Positions 9,236 to 17,905 of a stretch of 39,653 bases of DNA are shown here, piece by piece. Location: contig JAHEYZ010000006.1 of assembly GCA_023251295.1 (NCBI GenBank), positions 1,655 through 41,307 on the forward strand, read 5' to 3'. The position numbers were made by a program, and so were the translations under genes. The stretch comes from Nitrosotalea sp. GTDB lineage: Archaea > Thermoproteota > Nitrososphaeria > Nitrososphaerales > Nitrosopumilaceae. How positions within the stretch are numbered: position 1 is the first letter of the stretch; each line of letters starts with the position of its first letter. The notes under the pieces were generated by a model that did no database searches, was not told the origin of the DNA, and was given only the letters and a program-made list of their open reading frames with translations.

Positions 9236-9743
9236 GTTATCACAGTGGATACAACGAGTTGGAAGTGTAGTTCCCCGAGGGTTTTCAAGATATTTCATAC
9301 TTGAAACTCTAAAGAAACAACCCTGTACTGGTAAAGAAATAATCGATTTTGCAATGAAACAAAGTGATGGGAAATGGAAACCATCCCCTGGATTGATCTA
9401 TCCATTACTTGGTAGACTTTTGGATGATGGACTTGCTGAAGAAACAAAAGATGGTAAGTATCAGATAACAAGGAAAGGTAGAATCATGACTGATGATCTT
9501 GAAACGTTAAATACCATAGTTAAAAATCAGATCGACGTGATGCTCAGAGTGGGAAACATAGGAAAATTTGTCGCCATGGATCTTCTTGAACGTATAACAA
9601 GCATTGGAAACTCACTTAGCTCTAATGTAGCAAATATGACAAAAGAAGAAACAGCAAGATATAAGAGATTCCTAGAATCTGAGCTTCGCAAGTTACAATC
9701 ATCTGAAAAAAAATCTCATGGTAAAGAGATCAGAATTAATTAA
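9234..9743 (+). CDS. PadR-family transcriptional regulator
   Basis: GFSRYFILETLKKQPCTGKEIIDFAM...PSPGLIYPLLGRLLDDGLAEETKDGKYQITRKGR winged helix. ATG 9234 preferred over GTG 9219. Confidence 0.9.
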   Translation: MLSQWIQRVGSVVPRGFSRYFILETLKKQPCTGKEIIDFAMKQSDGKWKPSPGLIYPLLGRLLDDGLAEETKDGKYQITRKGRIMTDDLETLNTIVKNQIDVMLRVGNIGKFVAMDLLERITSIGNSLSSNVANMTKEETARYKRFLESELRKLQSSEKKSHGKEIRIN

Positions 9744-9773
9744 ACCATAAATAACTGTCGCTGAAATTATCAA

Positions 9774-10640
9774 TTGTTGCCAACACTTAGGAAATTACTG
9801 TATGATGAATCTGAACCGTTGGTTGTTCCTGGGGTATTTGATGCCATTGGAGCTAAAATTGCTCAAAAAGTAGGTTTTGAAGCCATGTTTCAGACTGGAT
9901 ATGGTACTTCAGCTACACTTCTTGGAATGCCAGACTATGGATTTGTTGGTGCTACAGAAACTGTAGAAAATGCTCGTAGAATTTGTGCTGCAGTATCTAT
10001 TCCCGTAATCGTAGATGCAGATACTGGATATGGTAACCCTCTTAGTGTTTGGAAGGTAGTAAAAGAATTAGAGTCTGCAGGTGCTTCTGGAATCTTTCTT
10101 GAGGATCAAAAATGGCCAAAAAGATGCGGACATATGATGGGAAAGGAAGTAATTCCAAAAGAAGAATATGAAGTGAAATTAAAAGCTGCATTAGATGCAA
10201 GAAAAAATAAAGATTTCATAATCGTAGCAAGGACGGATGCAAGGGCACCTGAGGGACTTGATGCAGCAATAGATCGTGGTTTACAATACAAAAAGATTGG
10301 AGCTGATGCAATCTTTGTAGAAGCCCCCAAGTCTATTGCTGAGATGAAAAAAATTGGAAAATCTATTGACGCGCCATTAGTTGCAAATATGATTGAAGGC
10401 GGAGCAACACCTCTTGTTTCTACCAAAATACTTTACAAAATGGGATTTAAATTAATTTTATATCCTTTGTCAATTCTTTATGCAAATACATTTGCGTCTT
10501 TGCAAATTCTACATGAACTTAAAAGATCAGGTACAACCTCTAAACTCAAAAAGAATCTTGTGGCATTTGAACAATTCAATGATATTGTAGACTTGCCAAA
10601 GTATAGAAAACTGGAAAATAAGTACGGCCATAAATTTTAA
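9774..10640 (+). CDS. Isocitrate lyase / PEP mutase family protein (methylisocitrate lyase-like)
   Basis: VPGVFDAIGAKIAQKVGFEAMFQTGYG, VDADTGYGNPLSV, FLEDQKWPKRCGHM, ARTDARAPEG. TTG start. Confidence 0.9.
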   Translation: MLPTLRKLLYDESEPLVVPGVFDAIGAKIAQKVGFEAMFQTGYGTSATLLGMPDYGFVGATETVENARRICAAVSIPVIVDADTGYGNPLSVWKVVKELESAGASGIFLEDQKWPKRCGHMMGKEVIPKEEYEVKLKAALDARKNKDFIIVARTDARAPEGLDAAIDRGLQYKKIGADAIFVEAPKSIAEMKKIGKSIDAPLVANMIEGGATPLVSTKILYKMGFKLILYPLSILYANTFASLQILHELKRSGTTSKLKKNLVAFEQFNDIVDLPKYRKLENKYGHKF

Positions 10641-10678
10641 AACAACAAAAAGAAAGGAAAAATCCTCTCAAGGTTTTC

Positions 10679-10963
10679 CTACGAAGTGTTTCTTTTCACT
10701 TCAATTTCTATGGTGGAAACGTTTCTTGGTCGTCCATCTTGTGATTGGAGTTGTTCTGAACCGATCTTGATGTCTCCGATAGAATAGCCAGCATTTTCGG
10801 TTTTTCGCGCAACTATCTGTGCTACATCAACTGCGCGTCCAATGCTAAGCCCTCTTGCCTTGATAGATATTTTTGGTTGGTTTGCCAGCTGTATTAGCGT
10901 AGACGTAACATACGCCATCAGTGGTTTTTTTCCTATAAAGATAGTCTCTCTTGATTCGGACAT
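10679..10963 (-). CDS. albA: DNA/RNA-binding protein Alba
   Basis: FIGKKPLMAYVTSTLIQL...SIKARGLSIGRAVDVAQIVARK. Confidence 0.95.
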   Translation of the reverse strand: MSESRETIFIGKKPLMAYVTSTLIQLANQPKISIKARGLSIGRAVDVAQIVARKTENAGYSIGDIKIGSEQLQSQDGRPRNVSTIEIEVKRNTS

Positions 10964-11003
10964 GTTAACTCTTAATATCAGAGGATAATTTAAATCTAAG
11001 AAT

Positions 11004-11423
11004 ATGAAAAATGGTCAGATGAAGTTTTTTATTTATTTTTTAGTTTTTTTTAGCGTAAGTTTTAGCTATGCCTACGGATATGAAGAAATAATCACATCAG
11101 ATTTTAAAGTTGTCAACACATTGGGTGAGGAAATAAAATCACCTTTGGTAGAACAACAGCTCAACCTACAAACTTCTCTTACAAATGTAAGTGACAGAGA
11201 AATAGATTGGGCATATATTGTGCAGGTTATTGATTCAGAGGGCGCCATAGCGGATCTTAATTTCTCTACAGGTTCACTTGTTAAAAATCAAACTCTAACA
11301 CCGGCCCTTTTTTGGACTCCACACAAAGATGGAATTTATAAAATTGAAATTTTTGTTTGGGATAATTTGCGAAATATAAGTGCTTTATCCCCTAAATCTA
11401 CTTTTACTATAACTGTAACATAA
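11004..11423 (+). CDS. Secreted/exported hypothetical protein
   Basis: N-terminal signal-like hydrophobic segment FFIYFLVFFSVSFSYAYG, then beta-rich domain. Confidence 0.7.
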   Translation: MKNGQMKFFIYFLVFFSVSFSYAYGYEEIITSDFKVVNTLGEEIKSPLVEQQLNLQTSLTNVSDREIDWAYIVQVIDSEGAIADLNFSTGSLVKNQTLTPALFWTPHKDGIYKIEIFVWDNLRNISALSPKSTFTITVT

Positions 11424-11479
11424 GCAGTAAAACAAAATTCAATTGTTTAATATCAAAAATTTAGTAAAAAACTAGAAGA

Positions 11480-11553
11480 TGGACCGGGTGGGATTTGAAC
11501 CCACGATCTCACCCATGCCAAGGGCGTATCCTACCAGACTAGACGACCGGCCC
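11480..11553 (-). tRNA. tRNA-Ala(GGC)
   Basis: GGGCCGG/CCGGTCC acceptor with G3:U70, anticodon loop TTGGCAT, T-loop TTCAAAT; no encoded CCA. Confidence 0.93.
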
Positions 11554-11690
11554 AAATTTTTTTAATCAGCACATTGTTCTGATTTGCATTAACTTTTTTT
11601 GAGCGGTTATTAACGTTTAGCTGTGTTTAGAAAATTATCTTTTCCCAAAACAGCATAAGATATTTAACTATCAATCATGACAAATTTTGC

Positions 11691-12530
11691 GTGGTCGTCG
11701 ATAATAAAGCGACTTTGACATATATTCAAGTCCAAAAAGAAGATCTTGCAATTTTTAGAATTGTACCAGCTGATGGACCAGTTCCAGAATACAAAGCCGG
11801 CCAATTCATTACAATAGGTATGCATGTACCAAGTGAAAACAAGGTTATACGGAGAGCATATTCTATCGCATCAAATCCAGAAAACAAAAAATATGTTGAA
11901 TTATACGTAAGATGGGTAAGAAAACCTTTGCCCGGACGTCTTACTACTCAGCTTTTTGGTGCTAAAGAAGGAGATGAAATAGTCTGGATAAAACCAACTG
12001 GTGCGTTCGTACTTGATGATAAAAAGTCTGATGGTACAGAGGATGATAGAAGAATCGTTTGTTTAGGTGGAGGTACTGGTTTAGCTCCATTTGTTAGTCT
12101 AGCTCAATCTCTACATGCTTCTGGAAGCAAACGAGAATTGGTAGTGTTACATGGAGCAAGTTATGTTGATGAACTTGGTTACAAAGAACTTTTGGTTGAT
12201 TTAGAAAATGAGAGTCTAGATCGTGGAAAAGACAAATGGAATTTCAGATATAGAGCAACAATTAGCAGACCTCAAGAATGGTTTAACAGATCTTGGAGCG
12301 GACAAGTTGGCAGAGTAGAAACTTTCCTTAGGTCAAAGGATGGAGAACAATCACCACTCGAAAAAGTAGTTGGTGAAAAAATTACAAAAGAAAACACAGT
12401 ATTTTTCATTTGTGGTTGGCAGGGAACCATAGATGGTTGTATGGATTATCTAGGACCAAAAGGTTTTGTCACTGAACGAAATAAACGACCAGATAAGAGC
12501 TTTGAAATCAAGTACGAATCTTACGGATAG
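11691..12530 (+). CDS. Ferredoxin--NAD(P)+ reductase-like FAD/NAD-binding oxidoreductase
   Basis: YKAGQFITIGM, RRAYSIASNP, VCLGGGTGLAPFVSLAQSL, FFICGWQGTIDGC; GTG start. Confidence 0.88.
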   Translation: MVVDNKATLTYIQVQKEDLAIFRIVPADGPVPEYKAGQFITIGMHVPSENKVIRRAYSIASNPENKKYVELYVRWVRKPLPGRLTTQLFGAKEGDEIVWIKPTGAFVLDDKKSDGTEDDRRIVCLGGGTGLAPFVSLAQSLHASGSKRELVVLHGASYVDELGYKELLVDLENESLDRGKDKWNFRYRATISRPQEWFNRSWSGQVGRVETFLRSKDGEQSPLEKVVGEKITKENTVFFICGWQGTIDGCMDYLGPKGFVTERNKRPDKSFEIKYESYG

Positions 12531-12581
12531 AACGAAATTTCTTTTGAAAAGCTAATATTGTATAGTCAGAGGCTGATCTAC

Positions 12582-12655
12582 GGGGACGTAGGTCAGCTTG
12601 GTAGACTGCCAGCCTCGGGCGCTGGATGTCGTGGGTTCAAGTCCCATCGTCCCCA
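12582..12655 (+). tRNA. tRNA-Pro(CGG)
   Basis: GGGGACG/CGTCCCC acceptor, anticodon stem-loop CCAGC-CTCGGGC-GCTGG, T-loop TTCAAGT; no encoded CCA. Confidence 0.93.
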
Positions 12656-12667
12656 GATTAAAATAAA

Positions 12668-13279
12668 TTATTTAGTTATTGAGATAGTGTCTGTTTCTAC
12701 ACAGGCACTTCTTAGACTTGGAGTACCGACGTATGAACCATAGACACAAAGTTTTCCTTCCTCTGCGTCAGCTGATATCCAAATCTGATGTGAACCTCTC
12801 ATTGCGGACTCTCGTTTGGCGTTATTACCAGTATATTTTGGATCTTTTAGGCTAAGAGTCTTGCCAACAAAATGCACGCTTGTTGCATCAGAATCTCCGC
12901 CATACGGATTTCCTTTTCCACTAACTAGATTAACTGCTTTCCAACTTCCAACAAGTTCTCTGCTACCAATAGAAATGTAATATTTGCCCCAAGCAGAAAT
13001 CATGTGTTGATCTGGAGCATATTCCCCATGACCAGATATTGTAACAGTTCCACGTTTTGTCTTTATCGTGGTATCGTCAATTTGGAAAAAGTATGGGTTT
13101 AAAATATCTGTTTTTCCCATATGTCTCATTTTTTCTATGCTAGGATCTACTGGTATATTTTTTTTCACCGATGATTTATCCTTCACATACATATGTTCAC
13201 CAGACATTGCATAACTAGAAACAACAGGAATTAAGAGTAAAGGAACTACCAATAATATTAAGAGTACTTTTGAATTCAT
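12668..13279 (-). CDS. Secreted hypothetical protein
   Basis: MNSKVLLILLVVPLLLIPVVSSYA signal peptide. Start 13279 preferred over 13324. Confidence 0.7.
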   Translation of the reverse strand: MNSKVLLILLVVPLLLIPVVSSYAMSGEHMYVKDKSSVKKNIPVDPSIEKMRHMGKTDILNPYFFQIDDTTIKTKRGTVTISGHGEYAPDQHMISAWGKYYISIGSRELVGSWKAVNLVSGKGNPYGGDSDATSVHFVGKTLSLKDPKYTGNNAKRESAMRGSHQIWISADAEEGKLCVYGSYVGTPSLRSACVETDTISITK

Positions 13280-13437
13280 TTTCTGTAGACAATCGCTACA
13301 TTGTAATTTATTAGTCTTGTGCACAAATTATTCGTTATTACAAACCATCTTTAAAACGGGATGAAGAATCACTAAATTCAGTTTTTTTATAAAATAATTG
13401 CATTAAGCATTGAAATATACGGGAATTCCAGTATGAA

Positions 13438-14040
13438 GTGCAATTGACAGTTGCTATTTATCTTGCTCACCTGAATCCAGTAACAAAAGCACATGTAGAG
13501 ATCATAGAAGAACTTAAAAAAACAAACGAAGTCAGGGTTTCTCCTGTCATATTTATTTACAAAAGAGCCGAAATTAACAGTAGAAGTTTTCCTTTCAATT
13601 TTGAATTACGAAAAAAAATGCTTCAGTCTATTTTTGGTGAATCAATCTCCGTTCTTTCAAATTATTCCTTTTCTTCACCATTCATCAAATACATGCCACC
13701 ATTGATCTCGCCATTTTCATGGAACATAAAAAAGCAGATTCTAGATGGTATTTCAGACGATTATTTCACATATACAGGCGACAAAGCCGAAGGTTTCGTA
13801 CTTAGGTTATATGGATTAAAACCAAAAATAGGTGTAAGAAAAACAGTCTCTGCATCTCTTGTAAAAGAAAAGATGTTCGATGCTGCACTTGGGAAAGAAT
13901 CTGATTGGGAAAGGTATGTACCTATAGAAGTTGTAAAAATAATACACGAAAACTGGGACATCGTTAAAAAATACTCATCTGCAGAAGATTTTACATATAG
14001 ATTACTTGGAATGAAATTTCCAAAGGATGGATTTTGGTAG
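13438..14040 (+). CDS. Cytidylyltransferase-fold (NMN-adenylyltransferase-like) protein with degenerate HxGH motif
   Basis: VAIYLAHLNPVTKAHVEII aligns with GxFxPxHxGH; C-terminal TVSASLVKEKMFDAALGKESDWERYVPIEVVKIIHE resembles ISGTxIRxxL...W...VP..V..II. GTG start. Confidence 0.65.
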   Translation: MQLTVAIYLAHLNPVTKAHVEIIEELKKTNEVRVSPVIFIYKRAEINSRSFPFNFELRKKMLQSIFGESISVLSNYSFSSPFIKYMPPLISPFSWNIKKQILDGISDDYFTYTGDKAEGFVLRLYGLKPKIGVRKTVSASLVKEKMFDAALGKESDWERYVPIEVVKIIHENWDIVKKYSSAEDFTYRLLGMKFPKDGFW

Positions 14041-14076
14041 AAATAGATTAATTATAGACTAATTTCGTTGTTTAAT

Positions 14077-14994
14077 ATGAAATCCTTTAGCACAAAACTT
14101 GTTTGGTTTGATGGTAAATTTGTGAAATCAGAGGAAGCAAAAGTTCCTGTAATGACACATGCCATTCATTATGGAACATCAGTTTTTGAAGGGTTACGTG
14201 GTTATTGGAATTCAAAAAATTTGAATATTTTTAGGTTAGATGATCACATTAAAAGATTCAGGAATTCTGGAAAAATATATTCCATTAATTTGAGATTTAC
14301 AAATAAAGAAATTTCCAATGCTATAATTCAACTCTGTAAAAGAAATAGTGTAAGACGTTCATGTTATATAAGACCATTTTATTTTGTGGGAGAATATGGA
14401 ATAAATTTGAATGTAACAGAAAAAGCTCCCACACATACTGCCATAGTAATGTTTGAGTTTGGTGATTTATTTAATAAAAATGGAATAAAGGCAGGAATTT
14501 CATCATGGAGACGAATTCATGAGATTTCAACACCTCCTCTTGCCAAGATGGGAGGCAATTATCTTAATTCAATTTTAGCGACTCAAGAAGCAAAACGGAA
14601 TGGGTATGATGAATCCATACTACTTGATCATTTAGGAAATGTAAGTGAAGCGCCAGGCGAAAATATCTTCATTCTAAGAAACGGGGAGATCATAACTCCA
14701 CCATCTAGCTCATCTGCATTAGAAGGAATAACAAGGGAGTCTGTAATAGAAATAGTTCGAAATCAAGGATATAAAATTATAGAAAGGGAAATTCTGCGCA
14801 CCGAACTTTATCTTGCAGATGAGATTTTCCTAACTGGAACTGCGGCAGAAATAACTCCAGTTACGTTCGTTGATGGAAAAAAGATCGGAAATGGAATACC
14901 AGGAAAATTAACTAAACAGATCAGATCTACTTATTCAGACATAGTAATGGGCAAGAATAAAAAGTATGCTCACTGGTTAACGGCAGTGTACTAG
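14077..14994 (+). CDS. ilvE: Branched-chain amino acid aminotransferase (class IV)
   Basis: HAIHYGTSVFEGLRGYW, YIRPFYFVGEYG, AKMGGNYLNSILATQEAKRNGYDESILLD, EAPGENIF. Confidence 0.93.
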   Translation: MKSFSTKLVWFDGKFVKSEEAKVPVMTHAIHYGTSVFEGLRGYWNSKNLNIFRLDDHIKRFRNSGKIYSINLRFTNKEISNAIIQLCKRNSVRRSCYIRPFYFVGEYGINLNVTEKAPTHTAIVMFEFGDLFNKNGIKAGISSWRRIHEISTPPLAKMGGNYLNSILATQEAKRNGYDESILLDHLGNVSEAPGENIFILRNGEIITPPSSSSALEGITRESVIEIVRNQGYKIIEREILRTELYLADEIFLTGTAAEITPVTFVDGKKIGNGIPGKLTKQIRSTYSDIVMGKNKKYAHWLTAVY

Positions 14995-14996
14995 AT

Positions 14997-15932
14997 GTGA
15001 AAGTAGTTCAGATAGGAGTTGGAGGGTGGGGTAAAAACCATGCACGAATTCTTTCACAGATAGGAGTTTTAACTGCCATTTGTGATGTAGATTCAAATAA
15101 AGCTAAAGAAGTTGGAACAAAATATTCAGTAAATCATTATTCATCTTTAGATTTACTTTTAGAATCAGAGAAATTTGACGCTGCAATTGTTTGTACTCCA
15201 ACTTCTACTCATTTCTCCATTGCAACGAATCTTTTACAACAAAAGAAAAATGTTTTTGTGGAAAAACCAATGACATATCTTTCTCACGAGGGGGAACATT
15301 TGAGGAATGTTGCACATAAAAATAAAGTGGTGCTAACATGTGGATATGTTGAAAGGTTCAACCCCGCGGTTGGTTTGGTAAAAGAATATGTTAAATCCAA
15401 AAGATTTGGTGAGCTCATTATGTTAGAATTTCATAGAGAAAACCGAATGCCGTTACACATAAAGGATGTTGGAATAATTTATGATACGTCAGTTCATGAT
15501 ATCGATACTGCGATGTGGCTTTTTGATGATACCCCAGAAGTTGTTTTTGCAAGATCTGGAAAAATAAGACATGATCATGAAGATTTTGCAACAATAGTTC
15601 TTGGCTTCAAAGATAATAAAATAGCAATCATTTCATCTAACTGGATAACTCCCACCAGAATAAGAAAATTTGAGGCAGTTTGTGGAGATGCAATAATATC
15701 TTCTGATTTTATTTCACAGGAAGTGAAGATTATAACAGAAAATGGAATAGAGATTCCTAAGAAGGAAATTGAAGAACCATTACTTTTAGAGATAAAGAAT
15801 TTCCTGGCGGCATGTGAAGGTAAAGAAGAACTATTGGTAAAACCAGAACAGGCAGTAAACACCACAAAAATAGCAGAAGCAGCACTTTTATCTAGTCAAA
15901 AAGGAACTCCGATTTATCTAGATCTAAAATGA
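14997..15932 (+). CDS. Gfo/Idh/MocA-family oxidoreductase
   Basis: VVQIGVGGWGKNHARIL Rossmann motif, VCTPTSTHFSIATNLLQQKKNVFVEKPMTY, DTSVHDIDTAMWLF. GTG start. Confidence 0.92.
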   Translation: MKVVQIGVGGWGKNHARILSQIGVLTAICDVDSNKAKEVGTKYSVNHYSSLDLLLESEKFDAAIVCTPTSTHFSIATNLLQQKKNVFVEKPMTYLSHEGEHLRNVAHKNKVVLTCGYVERFNPAVGLVKEYVKSKRFGELIMLEFHRENRMPLHIKDVGIIYDTSVHDIDTAMWLFDDTPEVVFARSGKIRHDHEDFATIVLGFKDNKIAIISSNWITPTRIRKFEAVCGDAIISSDFISQEVKIITENGIEIPKKEIEEPLLLEIKNFLAACEGKEELLVKPEQAVNTTKIAEAALLSSQKGTPIYLDLK

Positions 15933-16198
15933 ATAAAAAAATGCTAGAGATCCTTGCATGTCCAATAGACAAACATTTCCCACTTGAAATTTTTGAATCG
16001 AATTCAGAAAATGAAGTAATTTTTGAAGGAGCAATATATTGTACAAAATGTTCTAGATTTTATCCCATCATCGAGGAGATTCCCATAATGTTGCCAGATG
16101 AACTAAGAGACAAAAATAAAGACATTGAATTTTTAAAAAGAAACCAATCCTTGTTGCCAGAAAAAATAACTAAACATGCATTTCCTTGGCATTTGTGA
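15929..16198 (+). CDS. Trm112-like / UPF0434-type zinc-binding protein
   Basis: [18 protein letters not shown]...[25 protein letters not shown]. Confidence 0.88.
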   Translation: MNKKMLEILACPIDKHFPLEIFESNSENEVIFEGAIYCTKCSRFYPIIEEIPIMLPDELRDKNKDIEFLKRNQSLLPEKITKHAFPWHL

Positions 16199-16680
16199 TG
16201 AATTTGGTAACAAATTTTATCTCAGAAAAAGCAAGGGTGGGAAAGAATGTTCGCATATGGCACTTTGCATATGTTGGTGATAATACTGAGATAGGTGATA
16301 ATGTAAAAATTGGTTCACTTGCACATATTGATTATAATGTAAAGATAGGAGAAAACACTATGATTGAAGGATTAGTTTACATCCCGCCTCTTTCTCGAAT
16401 AGGAAAAAATGTCTTCATTGGACCAGCCGCAGCTTTAACGAATGATCCTTATCCTACAAGCAAAAAACTCATAGGTATTACAATTGAAGACGATGTCATC
16501 ATCGGTTCACGAGCCGTTATTAAAGCAGGCTTAACTATTGGAAAAAACAGCGTAATAGCAATGGGGGCAGTTGTTACAAAAGATGTTCCTCCCAATATGG
16601 TAGTAGTTGGCGTACCTGCGAAAATTAAATACACACGCCAAGAGTATGAAAAGAAAAAGAAGAGATGGGAAAACAGTTAG
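16198..16680 (+). CDS. Left-handed beta-helix (hexapeptide repeat) acyltransferase, WlbB/WbbJ-like
   Basis: Hexapeptide repeats ([33 protein letters not shown]...) and C-terminal [11 protein letters not shown] at 16198 overlaps upstream stop. Confidence 0.9.
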   Translation: MNLVTNFISEKARVGKNVRIWHFAYVGDNTEIGDNVKIGSLAHIDYNVKIGENTMIEGLVYIPPLSRIGKNVFIGPAAALTNDPYPTSKKLIGITIEDDVIIGSRAVIKAGLTIGKNSVIAMGAVVTKDVPPNMVVVGVPAKIKYTRQEYEKKKKRWENS

Positions 16681-16919
16681 GTTTTTATTTTTTTATAAAA
16701 TATCCAGTTCTTTATCTTTGTGAGGATATAAATCCATATAATTATTAAAATTATTGCAATCACGGCTTTAGCAATAGAAGCATAATACAGTTCTAAAAAA
16801 CCAATTTTAACATATCCCTCTAGTGATATCATGGATGTGAGTACAACTAAGAACCCACCACCAATTATGATTAAAATCCACATTATAAGAATAAATGAGA
16901 AGATAGTGTAGTTCATCAT
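16677..16919 (-). CDS. Small membrane protein (80 aa)
   Basis: Two hydrophobic segments; start overlaps the GlcNAc-1-P transferase stop by 4 nt. Confidence 0.7.
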   Translation of the reverse strand: MMNYTIFSFILIMWILIIIGGGFLVVLTSMISLEGYVKIGFLELYYASIAKAVIAIILIIIWIYILTKIKNWIFYKKIKT

Positions 16920-17905
16920 ATTTTAATTCCCATCATAAATGCAGTGATAATTGCAAGTAATGCAGAAAAAAATGCCATTTTGAAAATAACGGATACAATT
17001 TGTTTTTCAGTCATTGGACCTGTTGCAAGTATCAGTCGTAGAAGTGTGATTGGCGCATCTTTATCTTCGGTAGCCATAAGTTTAAAATCAGAAGTAACAA
17101 TAGTAGGGTTTTTTATCTGTCTGTGCTCTACTATGCGTTTAACACTAGATAAAAATAAAAAAGAATTCATCACAGCTGGCAAAAGTGCAATGGCTGCAAC
17201 AATTTCTACATGACCAAGTATTGCTATAACACCATACATTGCACCAAGTGTCAAGGCGCCTGAATCCCCTGGAAATATCCTACTAGGAAATTTATGATAT
17301 TTGTAAAAAGCTAATGAAACAAATCCAAGTGGAAGGCTTGCTATTGCAATTTCGTAATTTTGCATAACGAAGAGAGATGCACTTAATGAAAAACTTGCAA
17401 TAGCCATGAAACCACTTACAACCCCATTTAAGACATCAATTGAGTTGATAGTGTTACCAGTTATTGGAATTATGAATATGATTAATGCAAGATAAAGTGC
17501 GGGGATTTTAAATGAACCAAAAAGTGGAAACGCTAGATTTGTATCATATGAGCCTAACAAGATAATTGGAATGGCAGAGGCAGCAAGGGCTATAGGTTTG
17601 AACCATCCCCCAAGAGCCTTTCTGTCATCAATTATTCCCACCACAAAAGCCAGTGAAGTAGTAACGATAATCGTAATTATTGCAGTAGTTGGAAAGAATG
17701 CGAATAATGTAACCTCTGAAGCGATGATCCCAATTAAGATAGATGGACCACCAGGCCTTGGTATCATATCTCCCCCCTTTCTGTGATAGTCTTTTACCGT
17801 GAGATTCCTTTTTTCTAGTGCATGTATCAAGAATGGAGTTATTGCATAAACTGAAAAAAATGACACAATTGAAACCAGTATTGCTGGAACTATTAGATCA
17901 AACAT
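16916..17905 (-). CDS. Glycosyltransferase family 4, UDP-GlcNAc-1-phosphate:(dolichyl) phosphate transferase-like
   Basis: Polytopic; KDYHRKGGDMIPRPGGPSILIG, GIIDDRKALGGWFKP, NTINSIDVLNGV, FPSRIFPGDSGALTLGA signatures. Confidence 0.9.
   Translation of the reverse strand: MFDLIVPAILVSIVSFFSVYAITPFLIHALEKRNLTVKDYHRKGGDMIPRPGGPSILIGIIASEVTLFAFFPTTAIITIIVTTSLAFVVGIIDDRKALGGWFKPIALAASAIPIILLGSYDTNLAFPLFGSFKIPALYLALIIFIIPITGNTINSIDVLNGVVSGFMAIASFSLSASLFVMQNYEIAIASLPLGFVSLAFYKYHKFPSRIFPGDSGALTLGAMYGVIAILGHVEIVAAIALLPAVMNSFLFLSSVKRIVEHRQIKNPTIVTSDFKLMATEDKDAPITLLRLILATGPMTEKQIVSVIFKMAFFSALLAIITAFMMGIKI

Noticed and set aside
12558-12743. 66-codon-scale ORF over the tRNA-Pro region
   Set aside because: It runs through tRNA-Pro(CGG) and into the opposite-strand secreted-protein gene; no start context or protein-like sequence.
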